NCBI GenBank assembly: GCA_020438665.1
Contig: JAGQUE010000345.1
Location: 1 to 18,527, forward strand
Source: Nocardioidaceae bacterium
Lineage (GTDB): Bacteria; Actinomycetota; Actinomycetes; Propionibacteriales; Nocardioidaceae
Length of the DNA: 18,527 nt
Direction of reading: 5' to 3'
The notes under the pieces were generated by a model that worked only from the letters and a program-made list of their open reading frames with translations, was not told where the DNA came from and made no database searches. The stretch's first letter is position 1, and the number at the start of each line of letters is the position of its first letter. This document shows, one piece after another, positions 6,835-14,431 of the stretch. The position numbers and the translations under genes were made by a program.

Positions 6835-6864
6835 GGGTACCCGTCCGGCGGTGCCAGTGTCGCA
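6835..6864 (-). promoter_or_regulatory. possible promoter of the sco operon
   Basis: On the minus strand a -35-like GCGACA is followed after 18 bases by the -10-like TACCCT, which runs into the edge of the palindrome. Transcription would start inside the palindrome. The match is weak (4 of 6 and 3 of 6 to the sigma-70 consensus) and was read by eye. Confidence 0.3.
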
Positions 6865-6885
6865 CCGCCCCCCAGAAGGGCGGTC
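6847..6885 (-). terminator. overlapping alternative hairpins, terminator of the VOC gene
   Basis: GGCGGTGC (6847-6854) pairs with GCACCGCC (6862-6869), and ACCGCCC (6865-6871) can instead pair with GGGCGGT (about 6879-6885). The two stems share the ACCGCC bases, so only one can form at a time. Lying after the VOC stop at 6922 (minus strand) and before sco, they probably stop read-through into the copper operon. Confidence 0.45.
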
Positions 6886-6921
6886 ACGCCCCCGGACACC
6901 GCGTGCGCTCGAGCGGTGCCG

Positions 6922-7665
6922 TCAGTCGGGCAGCCGCCGCGTCGCTGGGTCACGGTCGGTGATGCAGTAGGCCAGGCCGACCGAGTCCCGCATGACGGTC
7001 CAGAACGAGTGGACGCTCGTCGCGGTCGCACCGAGGGCCTCATGGCGCGCCACCTCGGCGGTGCGGTCGTCGGTGCCGAGATCCAGGTGCACCCGGACCT
7101 CGGCCTCCTCGTCGTCGAGCCGCTGCACCAGCACGTCGAGAGCCAGCTGCTGCGGCGGCCGCAGCCAGCAGAACTCCGGCTCCTCAAACCCCTCGAGGGC
7201 AGCATCGAGGGTCGCGAGCCAGAACGCCCGCTCCTCCTCGTGGCGCGCTGCCGGCACGTCGATACAGACCTGATAGACCATCGCGTGGTGGCCCTCGCCC
7301 CACACCTCCGGCTCCGGCACCGCTGCTCCGGGGTGCTGGACGAAGCAGAACGTGAGCCCACCAGGCGATGCCATCACCACGTGGCCATGGTCGGCCACCT
7401 CGACGGCTCCCCTCGCGACGGCACGGTCCGCCGCGGCCCTGGCGTCGGTCACGTGGACGTCCAGGTGGATCCGCGTCGGTCCTTCATCGAGTCGCTGCAC
7501 CCGCAGGTGGCCATCCCCCACGCGCGGCAGGAGCGTGGCGAACTCGTCGTGCTCCCCCCGCGCCGGGGACAGGTCGTACGCCGTCACGCCGCGCCAGAAG
7601 GACACCCCGCGCTCGACGTCGTCCGGCGCGAAGTCCAGGAAGGCGGTGAGCCAGAACGGGTCCAT
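6922..7665 (-). CDS. two-domain VOC (glyoxalase-like) protein
   Basis: A 247-residue protein made of two glyoxalase/bleomycin-resistance-like (VOC) modules, roughly 1-117 and 123-247. Seen: each half opens with a helix-containing FW pattern (VERGVSFWRGV; HEEERAFWLATL) and contains the paired strands with a conserved HLDV or HLDLGTDD segment near its middle. Family members bind a divalent metal at a site formed across the modules; the actinobacterial glyoxalase-like type usually has no assigned substrate. The ATG at 7665 is preferred over a TTG three codons upstream. TAGAGT ends 8 bases before this ATG and there is no Shine-Dalgarno site. It is divergent from the phosphodiesterase gene with only 37 bases between start codons, so the two promoters must overlap. 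No function can be deduced from neighbours. Confidence 0.8.
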   Translation of the reverse strand: MDPFWLTAFLDFAPDDVERGVSFWRGVTAYDLSPARGEHDEFATLLPRVGDGHLRVQRLDEGPTRIHLDVHVTDARAAADRAVARGAVEVADHGHVVMASPGGLTFCFVQHPGAAVPEPEVWGEGHHAMVYQVCIDVPAARHEEERAFWLATLDAALEGFEEPEFCWLRPPQQLALDVLVQRLDDEEAEVRVHLDLGTDDRTAEVARHEALGATATSVHSFWTVMRDSVGLAYCITDRDPATRRLPD

Positions 7666-7673
7666 GCCGGGCA

Positions 7674-7696
7674 ACTCTAGGAACGGGCACTAGCGT
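7674..7696. promoter_or_regulatory. back-to-back candidate -10 elements of divergent leaderless promoters
   Basis: TAGAGT at 7674-7679 (minus, for the VOC gene) and TAGCGT at 7691-7696 (plus, for the phosphodiesterase) face away from each other 11 bases apart. Each -35 region would fall over the other promoter or the other gene's first codons. Confidence 0.45.
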
Positions 7697-7702
7697 GTCG
7701 CC

Positions 7703-9199
7703 ATGGCCGCTACCCCGGAGCAGCGCGAGGCCGTCGTGGCCGCCCTCTGCGCCCCCGACCTCGCCGACATCGTGGACCTGGTCTGCTGGGTCCAGGACGA
7801 CCCCGAGGGCCGACGGGCCTATGCCGCCAACAGCGTCGGGCGGGTGCGCTTCCACGTCGACGCGCCGGCCGAGGTCATCGCAGGTGACAACCCCATCGGC
7901 AGCGAGGACCCGCTCGCGTTCCTCCCCTATGACCGCGAGCTGGCCGACCCGTCACCGGCGCGGTCCACCGACAATGCCTACCCGTTGGCTGCCACGCGGC
8001 TGCTGTCGTTCTTCGCCAACCCCGACCGCAGCCCCGACCTCGCGATCGTGCACACCCCGCGCCACTTCTTCCCCGACGAGGGCGGCCACGTCGGTGAGCA
8101 CGGGTCGCTGGACGTCATCCAGTCGCGGGCGCCATTCGTCCTCAGCGGGGCCGGCGTACGACGGCTCGGTTATGTCGACGACGTCGCCCGGCTGGTGGAC
8201 GTCGGCCCCACGCTGGCTCACCTGGTCGGCGTACCCGACGAGGAGCTGCGCGACAACGACGGCCTGCCGCTCGACGGACGGCCCCAGACGCGGTTCCTCG
8301 ACGAGTCGGTGCGGCGCTCGCATGTGATCGGGATCCTCTGGGACGGCGGCCACTGCGGCGACCTGCTCCACCTCGCCGAGGCCGGTGAGCTGCCCGGCGT
8401 CGCCCGGCTCGTTGAGCGGGGACTCGCTCTGCGCGGCGGCGCGGTGGCCGAGTTCCCGAGCATCACCCTGACCAACCACACGGCGATCCTCACCGGGGTC
8501 GGCCCGGGACGCCACGGCGTGATGGGCAACGTCTATTTCGACCGCGCGACGGGCGAGCGGGTGGTCCCCAACGACGAGAGCACCTGGCACCGCAGCTCGG
8601 AGTGGCTGCTCCCTGGCGCGCGCACCATCTTCGAGACGGTCGGCGATCACCTCGGCGACACCGGCGGCCTCCGGACCGCGAGCGTCGACGAGGCCATCGA
8701 CCGCGGGGCCGACTACTCCACGATGGCACTCATCCGGGCCAGCGGTGAGAGCGGCGCCGACGCGCTCGATGACGCACTACCCGACCCGACGACCTCGCCG
8801 TTCCTGGGCGACCCGGCCTTCCTCGAGGACTCCTACTTCCGCTGGGGCGTCCGCGTCGACGACCTCGGGCTCCAGCAGATGCTCGACCTGTTCGCCGACC
8901 CCGCCGCCGCCCCGACGCTGACCTGGTGGGCCAACGTCGTCACCGACTGCGGCCACCACGGCGGCGGCCCCCGGTCGGCCATGGCCCGCGACGCGCTCCG
9001 CCAGGCCGACGCCCGGCTCTCGGTGTTCCTCGACCACCTCGAGTCGCTCGGCACGCTCGACGAGGTCACCATCCTGCTGACCGCCGACCACGGCTTCGAG
9101 GGCTCGGCCCCCGACTGCACCGGCTCCTGGCGTCCGGCCCTCGACGCCCTCGGGATCCCCTACCGCGACGAGGGCCCTGGCCTCGTCTACCTCCTCTGA
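7703..9199 (+). CDS. alkaline-phosphatase-superfamily phosphodiesterase, apparently circularly permuted
   Basis: A 498-residue protein of the type I phosphodiesterase/nucleotide pyrophosphatase group. Seen in the C-terminal part: metal Asp214 (ILWDGGHC), nucleophile Thr255 in FPSITLTNHTAILTG, Asp415 and His419 (TDCGHHGGGP), and Asp462-His463 (LTADHGFEG). The remaining ligand, normally found after the ADHG motif, lies instead near the N-terminus: His133 in GGHVGEHGSLD, followed by APFVLSGAGV and VDVGPTLAHLVG, the usual C-terminal landmarks. All six metal and nucleophile positions are therefore present but in permuted order. The protein ends at GPGLVYLL and begins MAATPEQREAVVAAL, which would join smoothly in a normal family member. 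No signal peptide is seen, so it is probably cytoplasmic. The ATG at 7703 has TAGCGT 6 bases upstream and no Shine-Dalgarno site. Confidence 0.8.
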   Translation: MAATPEQREAVVAALCAPDLADIVDLVCWVQDDPEGRRAYAANSVGRVRFHVDAPAEVIAGDNPIGSEDPLAFLPYDRELADPSPARSTDNAYPLAATRLLSFFANPDRSPDLAIVHTPRHFFPDEGGHVGEHGSLDVIQSRAPFVLSGAGVRRLGYVDDVARLVDVGPTLAHLVGVPDEELRDNDGLPLDGRPQTRFLDESVRRSHVIGILWDGGHCGDLLHLAEAGELPGVARLVERGLALRGGAVAEFPSITLTNHTAILTGVGPGRHGVMGNVYFDRATGERVVPNDESTWHRSSEWLLPGARTIFETVGDHLGDTGGLRTASVDEAIDRGADYSTMALIRASGESGADALDDALPDPTTSPFLGDPAFLEDSYFRWGVRVDDLGLQQMLDLFADPAAAPTLTWWANVVTDCGHHGGGPRSAMARDALRQADARLSVFLDHLESLGTLDEVTILLTADHGFEGSAPDCTGSWRPALDALGIPYRDEGPGLVYLL

Positions 9200-9200
9200 A

Positions 9201-9224
9201 CGCCGACGGATCGCCTCGTCAGCG
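9201..9224. terminator. hairpin between convergent phosphodiesterase and PPOX genes
   Basis: CGCCGACG (9201-9208) pairs with CGTCAGCG (9217-9224) with one mismatch around an 8-base loop. It fills nearly all of the 27 bases between the two stop codons, so it probably serves both strands. Confidence 0.45.
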
Positions 9225-9226
9225 GG

Positions 9227-9601
9227 TCAGGTGACGGGGACACAGTCGTGGCCGCAGCCGTCGGGGGGCGGGGGGCCGTCGGCGTGGGAGGCGGGGCGGT
9301 GCAGGACGGCGGCTTGGGCCGAGACCGCGAAGTCGTCGCCGTCGGGCGCCGCGGTGCCGTCGACGATGAGGGTGTAGCCGCGCGGCTCACGCGGCGGGAA
9401 CACGACCGTCACCGTCGGGTTGGTCGCGAGGTTGGCCGCCGAGCCCCGGCTCGGACCGCTCACCCGCAGCGTCGCGCCGTCGACGACCGGGTCGACGGTG
9501 ATCACCTTGACGCGCCCCTCGGGTGAGACGGTCAGCAGATAGCCGGACCCGAAGTCGCGCAGCGTCTCGGCCAGCCTGGTCACGTCGACGACGATGCTCA
9601 T
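9227..9601 (-). CDS. pyridoxamine 5'-phosphate oxidase-fold (PPOX/FDR) protein
   Basis: A 124-residue split-barrel flavin- or F420-binding-type protein. Seen: the opening helix and strands LAETLRDFGSGYLLTVSPEGRVKVITVDP, the GPSRGSAANLATNPTVTVVFPP segment typical of small PPOX-like proteins, and a short His/Cys-bearing tail GCGHDCVPVT. In actinobacteria such proteins bind FMN, F420 or heme and are often of unknown substrate. Its ATG overlaps the yigZ stop codon in the ATGA arrangement, so it is translationally coupled as the third gene of the TauE-YigZ-PPOX operon. TAGCCT also lies 6 bases upstream, so an additional internal leaderless promoter cannot be excluded. The size fits the small-PPOX group; the exact cofactor is not visible from motifs. 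Confidence 0.75.
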   Translation of the reverse strand: MSIVVDVTRLAETLRDFGSGYLLTVSPEGRVKVITVDPVVDGATLRVSGPSRGSAANLATNPTVTVVFPPREPRGYTLIVDGTAAPDGDDFAVSAQAAVLHRPASHADGPPPPDGCGHDCVPVT

Positions 9602-10239
9602 GCGGGGAGGCTACGCCCCTCGTCGACCCAGCGCTCCCCCACCGGCCGGGGCACGGCGCCGCCACCCGTCAGCTCCGCGAGTACGGCGTGCAGACGTGTC
9701 TCCTCCTCCGGCGGTGCGGCCAGGCGGAGCGTGACCCGGTCGGCATAGGCCGCGTCGACGACCGTGATCCCGCGGGAGCGGAGGTCGCTCTCGACGCGGC
9801 CGGCCTCGGCGTGGCCGAGGTCGATCGCCCACTCCGCCAGCAGCCGGCGGTGCTGGACGCCGACCTCGTCGAGCGCGGCGCGGACCGCGTCGCCGTAGGC
9901 GCGGACGAGACCGCCGGCACCGAGGAGCACCCCGCCGAACCAGCGCGTGACGACGGCGACGACGTCGCTGACCTCACGGCCGCGGAGTACCTCCAGCATG
10001 GGCGCACCCGCGGTGCCGGCCGGTTCCCCGTCGTCGCTGGAGCGCTGCACCGCAGCGTCAGGTCCGAGCACGAAGGCCGAGCAGTGGTGGCGGGCGTCCC
10101 AGTGTTCGCGCCGCAGCCGCTCGACCACCGCCCGCGCGTCGGCCTCGACCTCGACCCGGGCCAGCGTGCACCGGAACCGCGAGCGCTTGACCTCGATCTC
10201 GGCGTCGCCGTCGCGCGCGAGCGTGAGATAGCTCGTCAC
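9598..10239 (-). CDS. yigZ: YigZ/IMPACT family protein
   Basis: A 213-residue protein of the IMPACT/YigZ (UPF0029) family, cytoplasmic proteins linked in eukaryotes to translation control and of uncertain role in bacteria. Seen: the N-terminal EVKRSRFRCTLA, the family signature SSDDGEPAGTAGAPML at about residues 67-82 and VVTRWFGGVLLGAGGLVRAYGDA at about 94-116, followed by a C-terminal ferredoxin-like domain (DUF1949). The GTG at 10239 overlaps the TauE stop by 4 bases (GTGA); the GTG one codon earlier is also possible. A much longer in-frame reading that starts inside the permease gene is rejected. It ends overlapping the PPOX start by 4 bases. The partners suggest co-transcription rather than a shared pathway. 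Confidence 0.85.
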   Translation of the reverse strand: MTSYLTLARDGDAEIEVKRSRFRCTLARVEVEADARAVVERLRREHWDARHHCSAFVLGPDAAVQRSSDDGEPAGTAGAPMLEVLRGREVSDVVAVVTRWFGGVLLGAGGLVRAYGDAVRAALDEVGVQHRRLLAEWAIDLGHAEAGRVESDLRSRGITVVDAAYADRVTLRLAAPPEEETRLHAVLAELTGGGAVPRPVGERWVDEGRSLPA

Positions 10240-11012
10240 CACCAGCCCACCATCCCGCCACCGAGCCGCACGACGAAGCCGGCGATGACGACCACGAAGA
10301 CGAGGCGGACGAAGCCGGAGCCGCGCCGCACGGCGATGCGGGCGCCGAGATAGCCACCGACGAGGTTGGCGGCGCCCATGAGGAGGCCGACCCGCCACAT
10401 CACGGCACCTTGTGGCACGAAGATGCAGAGCGCGGCGAGGTTGGTGGCCGCATTGGCCAGCCGGGCCTTGGCCGACGCCTCGACGAACGCATAGCCCAGG
10501 AATCCGACGAGGGTGATGGTGAAGAACGACCCGGTCCCGGGACCGAGCGCCCCGTCATAGAACCCGATCGCCAGCCCGGTCCCCATGGCGGCGACCAGGT
10601 GACGCCGGCCGGCGAAGCGCAGGGTCGTGGTCTCGCCCACGTCGGGCCGCAGCAGCACATAGGTGCCGACGACCACGAGGGCGAGCAGCACGATCGGGTC
10701 GAAGACCGCACGCGAGAGGTGTGAGGCCACGAGGGCCCCGCCCAGCGAGCCCAGGAACGCGAGGGTCATCAGCGGCCCGAACGTGCGGGGGTCGGGTCGG
10801 ACCCGGCGGTAGTAGGTGGCCGACGCGACCGCCGTACCGCAGATCGAGGAGAGCTTGTTGGTGGCCAGGAGGTGCACCGGCGCGACTCCGGGGAACCCGA
10901 GCACGAGGGCCGGAAGCTGCACCAGCCCTCCGCCACCGACGACGGCGTCGAGGAAACCTGCGAGCAGGGCGGCGAGGGCGAGCCACACCAGGGTGCTCGT
11001 CTCGGGATCCAC
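10236..11012 (-). CDS. TauE/SafE (TSUP) family permease
   Basis: A 258-residue membrane protein of the sulfite exporter TauE/SafE family, which moves sulfur-containing or organic anions. Seen: about eight hydrophobic segments and the two family repeats, the first with LLAGFLDAVVGGGGLVQLPA near the N-terminus and the second with AIGFYDGALGPGTGSFF in mid-protein; LLATNKLSSICGTAVA and AKARLANAATNLAALCIF are the matching second helices of each half. The substrate cannot be assigned; no cysteine or taurine gene adjoins it. The GTG at 11012 has TAGGGT 7 bases upstream and no Shine-Dalgarno site, so the operon's mRNA is probably leaderless. It is the first gene of three with 4-base overlaps. Confidence 0.9.
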   Translation of the reverse strand: MDPETSTLVWLALAALLAGFLDAVVGGGGLVQLPALVLGFPGVAPVHLLATNKLSSICGTAVASATYYRRVRPDPRTFGPLMTLAFLGSLGGALVASHLSRAVFDPIVLLALVVVGTYVLLRPDVGETTTLRFAGRRHLVAAMGTGLAIGFYDGALGPGTGSFFTITLVGFLGYAFVEASAKARLANAATNLAALCIFVPQGAVMWRVGLLMGAANLVGGYLGARIAVRRGSGFVRLVFVVVIAGFVVRLGGGMVGWW

Positions 11013-11019
11013 GACGCCG

Positions 11020-11025
11020 ACCCTA
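11020..11025 (-). promoter_or_regulatory. candidate -10 of a leaderless promoter (TauE operon)
   Basis: TAGGGT on the minus strand ends 7 bases before the GTG start at 11012. Confidence 0.45.
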
Positions 11026-11073
11026 ACGGCGCCGCTCGACAGGGAGGCAGGAGGAGCAGGGAGTGCCGTCCCA

Positions 11074-11108
11074 GATACGACCCGATCGGGTCAGGCTCAG
11101 GCCGTATC
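11074..11108. repeat. nested inverted repeats in the 5' region of the secreted-protein gene
   Basis: GATACG (11074-11079) can pair with CGTATC (11103-11108). Inside lies the perfect 12-bp palindrome ACCCGATCGGGT (11080-11091). It sits about 100 bases before the ATG at 11211 in the 198-base gap between divergent genes, so it could be an operator or a leader structure. A further 7-bp stem, GCGCGGC/GCCGCGC, lies at about 11173-11190, nearer the start. Confidence 0.4.
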
Positions 11109-11210
11109 CCTGCTCTCGCCGGGCCCCTCTTCCGGTGTGTCAGCATCCCGAACGCCAGGGATCCACCAGAGAGCGCGGCCCGAGCCGCGCACCGATCGAA
11201 GGACACTCCC

Positions 11211-11774
11211 ATGGTCACCAAGCTTCGCCGCAACACCACCCTCGCCGCTGCCGTGCTCGCCACCGGTGCCATCGCCCTCGCGACGCCCGGCATGGCCAAC
11301 AGCCTGGGCCACCACGACAAGGCCGGCAAGGTCAACGCCAAGCAGGTCAGCCGTGCCTACTACTTCGCCAACGGCACCTTCACCGACAACTTCAACACCT
11401 GTGCCTACACCCCGCTGCTGTCGAAGGCGTTCGCGGTGCCGCGGGCCGGTGTCGTCACGGTGGCCGGCACGGTCACCGCTGAGCGCGACTTCGACAACGC
11501 GGCGGCGGGCCTGCTCACCTTCCGGATCTCCATCGACGGGACGCCCGTGACGGTCCCGACCCAGTTGCGGCTCGACGGCGGCGACGACTACAACACGACC
11601 ACCATCGGTGGCGCCAAGGTCACCAAGGGCGCCCACACCCTGGTGGTCGAGGCCAAGGAGTGCGGGCCGGGCATGGCGTTCGTCCTCAGCGAGTCGGCCA
11701 CGGTCAACTTCTCCAACGCCGGCGCGGCGAACGCCACCGTGCCGAGCCTGAAGGCGAAGTCCGCCCAGCAGTGA
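11211..11774 (+). CDS. small secreted protein of unknown function
   Basis: A 187-residue exported protein that I do not recognise as a named family. Seen: an N-terminal signal peptide (Lys/Arg start, hydrophobic stretch AAAVLATGAIALA, likely cleavage near residue 30 after GMANS or MAN), then a beta-rich region with alternating hydrophobic residues (GVVTVAGTVTAERD; LLTFRISIDGTPVTVP; GAHTLVVEAKE), suggestive of a single beta-sandwich domain. Two cysteines, in FNTCAYTP and AKECGPG, could form one disulfide. There is no LPxTG motif or lipobox, so it should be released or loosely bound. GAAGGA lies 7 bases before the ATG and is a good Shine-Dalgarno site. A related C-terminal piece may survive as a fragment near 17197-17454. 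It is followed by the strongest terminator in the window. Confidence 0.8.
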   Translation: MVTKLRRNTTLAAAVLATGAIALATPGMANSLGHHDKAGKVNAKQVSRAYYFANGTFTDNFNTCAYTPLLSKAFAVPRAGVVTVAGTVTAERDFDNAAAGLLTFRISIDGTPVTVPTQLRLDGGDDYNTTTIGGAKVTKGAHTLVVEAKECGPGMAFVLSESATVNFSNAGAANATVPSLKAKSAQQ

Positions 11775-11794
11775 CGGCTCGACCACACCCGAAC

Positions 11795-11841
11795 CACGCA
11801 CGACGGGGTCCCGGCCAACCCGGGGCCCCGTTGTTGCGTGG
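11795..11841. terminator. very strong bidirectional terminator hairpin
   Basis: CCACGCACGACGGGG pairs with its counterpart across one bulged base and a G-U pair, and an inner GGGGTCCCGG/CCGGGGCCCC stem continues it to the tetraloop CCAA. The total is roughly 21 base pairs. It separates the secreted-protein gene from the convergent cbs gene, whose stop lies just beyond. Confidence 0.85.
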
Positions 11842-11847
11842 TCGCCG

Positions 11848-13263
<1,416 letters not shown>

Positions 13264-13269
13264 CGGGCA

Positions 13270-13311
13270 AACCTAACGTGCGAGCGCGCACCTGGGTCTG
13301 CTCCGTAAGGT
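13270..13311. promoter_or_regulatory. divergent leaderless promoters between cbs and SGNH gene
   Basis: TAGGTT (13270-13275, minus) ends 6 bases before the cbs ATG, and TAAGGT (13306-13311, plus) ends 7 bases before the SGNH ATG at 13319. The two -10 elements are 30 bases apart inside a 55-base intergenic gap. Confidence 0.45.
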
Positions 13312-13318
13312 GGGGGTC

Positions 13319-14431
13319 ATGAGCAAGGCCGCCGCGGCACGCAAGCTGGCCTCCGCCGCGGCCTACGGCGGTGGCGGCCTGTCGGTGCTCGGGGGCGCCC
13401 TCTATGGCGTGCTGAGGGCCGAGGCCAAGCTGGCGCGCAAGACCATCGGCCAGCCCACCGGCGAGCGGCCACCCGACGCGACGGGCTGGTATGGCCGCCG
13501 TCGGCCGGGGCCGGGCGTCAAGATCGCCCTGCTCGGCGACTCGAGCGCGGCCGGCTATGGCGTGTGGCGGGTCGAGGAGACGCCTGGCGCGCTGCTGGCC
13601 TCCGGGGTCGCCGAGGCCGCCGACCGGCGCGTGTTCCTGCGTTCCTTCGCGGTGGTCGGCGCCCAGACCTCCCACCTGGAGGCCCAGATCGACCGGGCGC
13701 TGCCCACCGCTCCCGATGTCGCCGTCATCCTGATCGGCGCCAACGACGTCACCCACACCGTGCTGCCCTCCCAGTCGGTCCAGCGGTTGGGCGAGGCCGT
13801 ACGCCGGCTCCGCGAGGCCGGCGTGGCCGTGGTCGTGGGGACCTGCCCCGACCTCGGCACGATCAAGCCCATCGCCCCGCCGCTCAAGCAGGTCGCCCGC
13901 TCGTGGTCGCGCCGACTGGCGGCGGCCCAGACGATCGCGGTGGTCGAGGCAGGAGGTCGGAGCGTGTCGCTGGGGTCGATCCTGGGGCCGGAGTTCGCGG
14001 CCGCGCCGGCGCTGCTGTTCGGCCCCGACCAGTTCCACCCGTCGGCCGACGGCTACCACCAGCTCGCCTCGGTCCTGCTGCCGTCGGTGCTGGCGGCGCT
14101 CGACCTGCTCCCGGGCGACGACGTCGGGCTGAGCATCCGGCGGGGCGATGTCGTGCTGCCCGTGGCCGAGGCCGCCATCAGGGCGGTCCGCTCCCCCGGC
14201 GTCGAGCTCGACGGCACCGAGGTCGCCGGCGCCCAACGCGGACTGCGGGGCCGGTGGGTTCAGCTCAGCCGCCGTGGCCGTCAGCCGCAGGGCGAGGTCG
14301 AACCGCCCGAGGCCGAGGAGGCAGCGGACACCGACGAGTCACCGGACGCCGACGCGCCGGCCCCGGACATGGCGAAGCCCCCGGAGCGCGAGGACTCCGG
14401 GGACTCCACGTCGATGATCAGTCGCGGTTGA
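13319..14431 (+). CDS. SGNH/GDSL hydrolase family protein (Rv1075c-like)
   Basis: A 370-residue serine esterase of the SGNH superfamily. Seen: an N-terminal hydrophobic stretch with Gly and Ala (about 12-33) that could be a signal anchor, block I GDSSAAGYG with the nucleophile Ser, block III GANDVTHT with the oxyanion Asn, and block V DQFHPSADGY with the Asp-His pair. The C-terminal 60 residues are an acidic Pro/Glu/Asp-rich tail with no fold expected. In M. tuberculosis the related Rv1075c is an exported esterase near cbs, which supports the assignment by synteny. The ATG at 13319 is preferred to a GTG at 13310. The last 14 bases overlap the convergent BI-1 gene, and a hairpin that may terminate both lies inside the tail-coding region. 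Confidence 0.87.
   Translation: MSKAAAARKLASAAAYGGGGLSVLGGALYGVLRAEAKLARKTIGQPTGERPPDATGWYGRRRPGPGVKIALLGDSSAAGYGVWRVEETPGALLASGVAEAADRRVFLRSFAVVGAQTSHLEAQIDRALPTAPDVAVILIGANDVTHTVLPSQSVQRLGEAVRRLREAGVAVVVGTCPDLGTIKPIAPPLKQVARSWSRRLAAAQTIAVVEAGGRSVSLGSILGPEFAAAPALLFGPDQFHPSADGYHQLASVLLPSVLAALDLLPGDDVGLSIRRGDVVLPVAEAAIRAVRSPGVELDGTEVAGAQRGLRGRWVQLSRRGRQPQGEVEPPEAEEAADTDESPDADAPAPDMAKPPEREDSGDSTSMISRG
14379..14402. terminator. hairpin inside the end of the SGNH gene
   Basis: CCCCGGAG (14379-14386) and CTCCGGGG (14395-14402) form a perfect 8-bp stem with an 8-base loop. It lies just downstream of the BI-1 stop on the minus strand, so it could terminate BI-1 transcripts within the coding end of its convergent neighbour. 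Confidence 0.45.
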
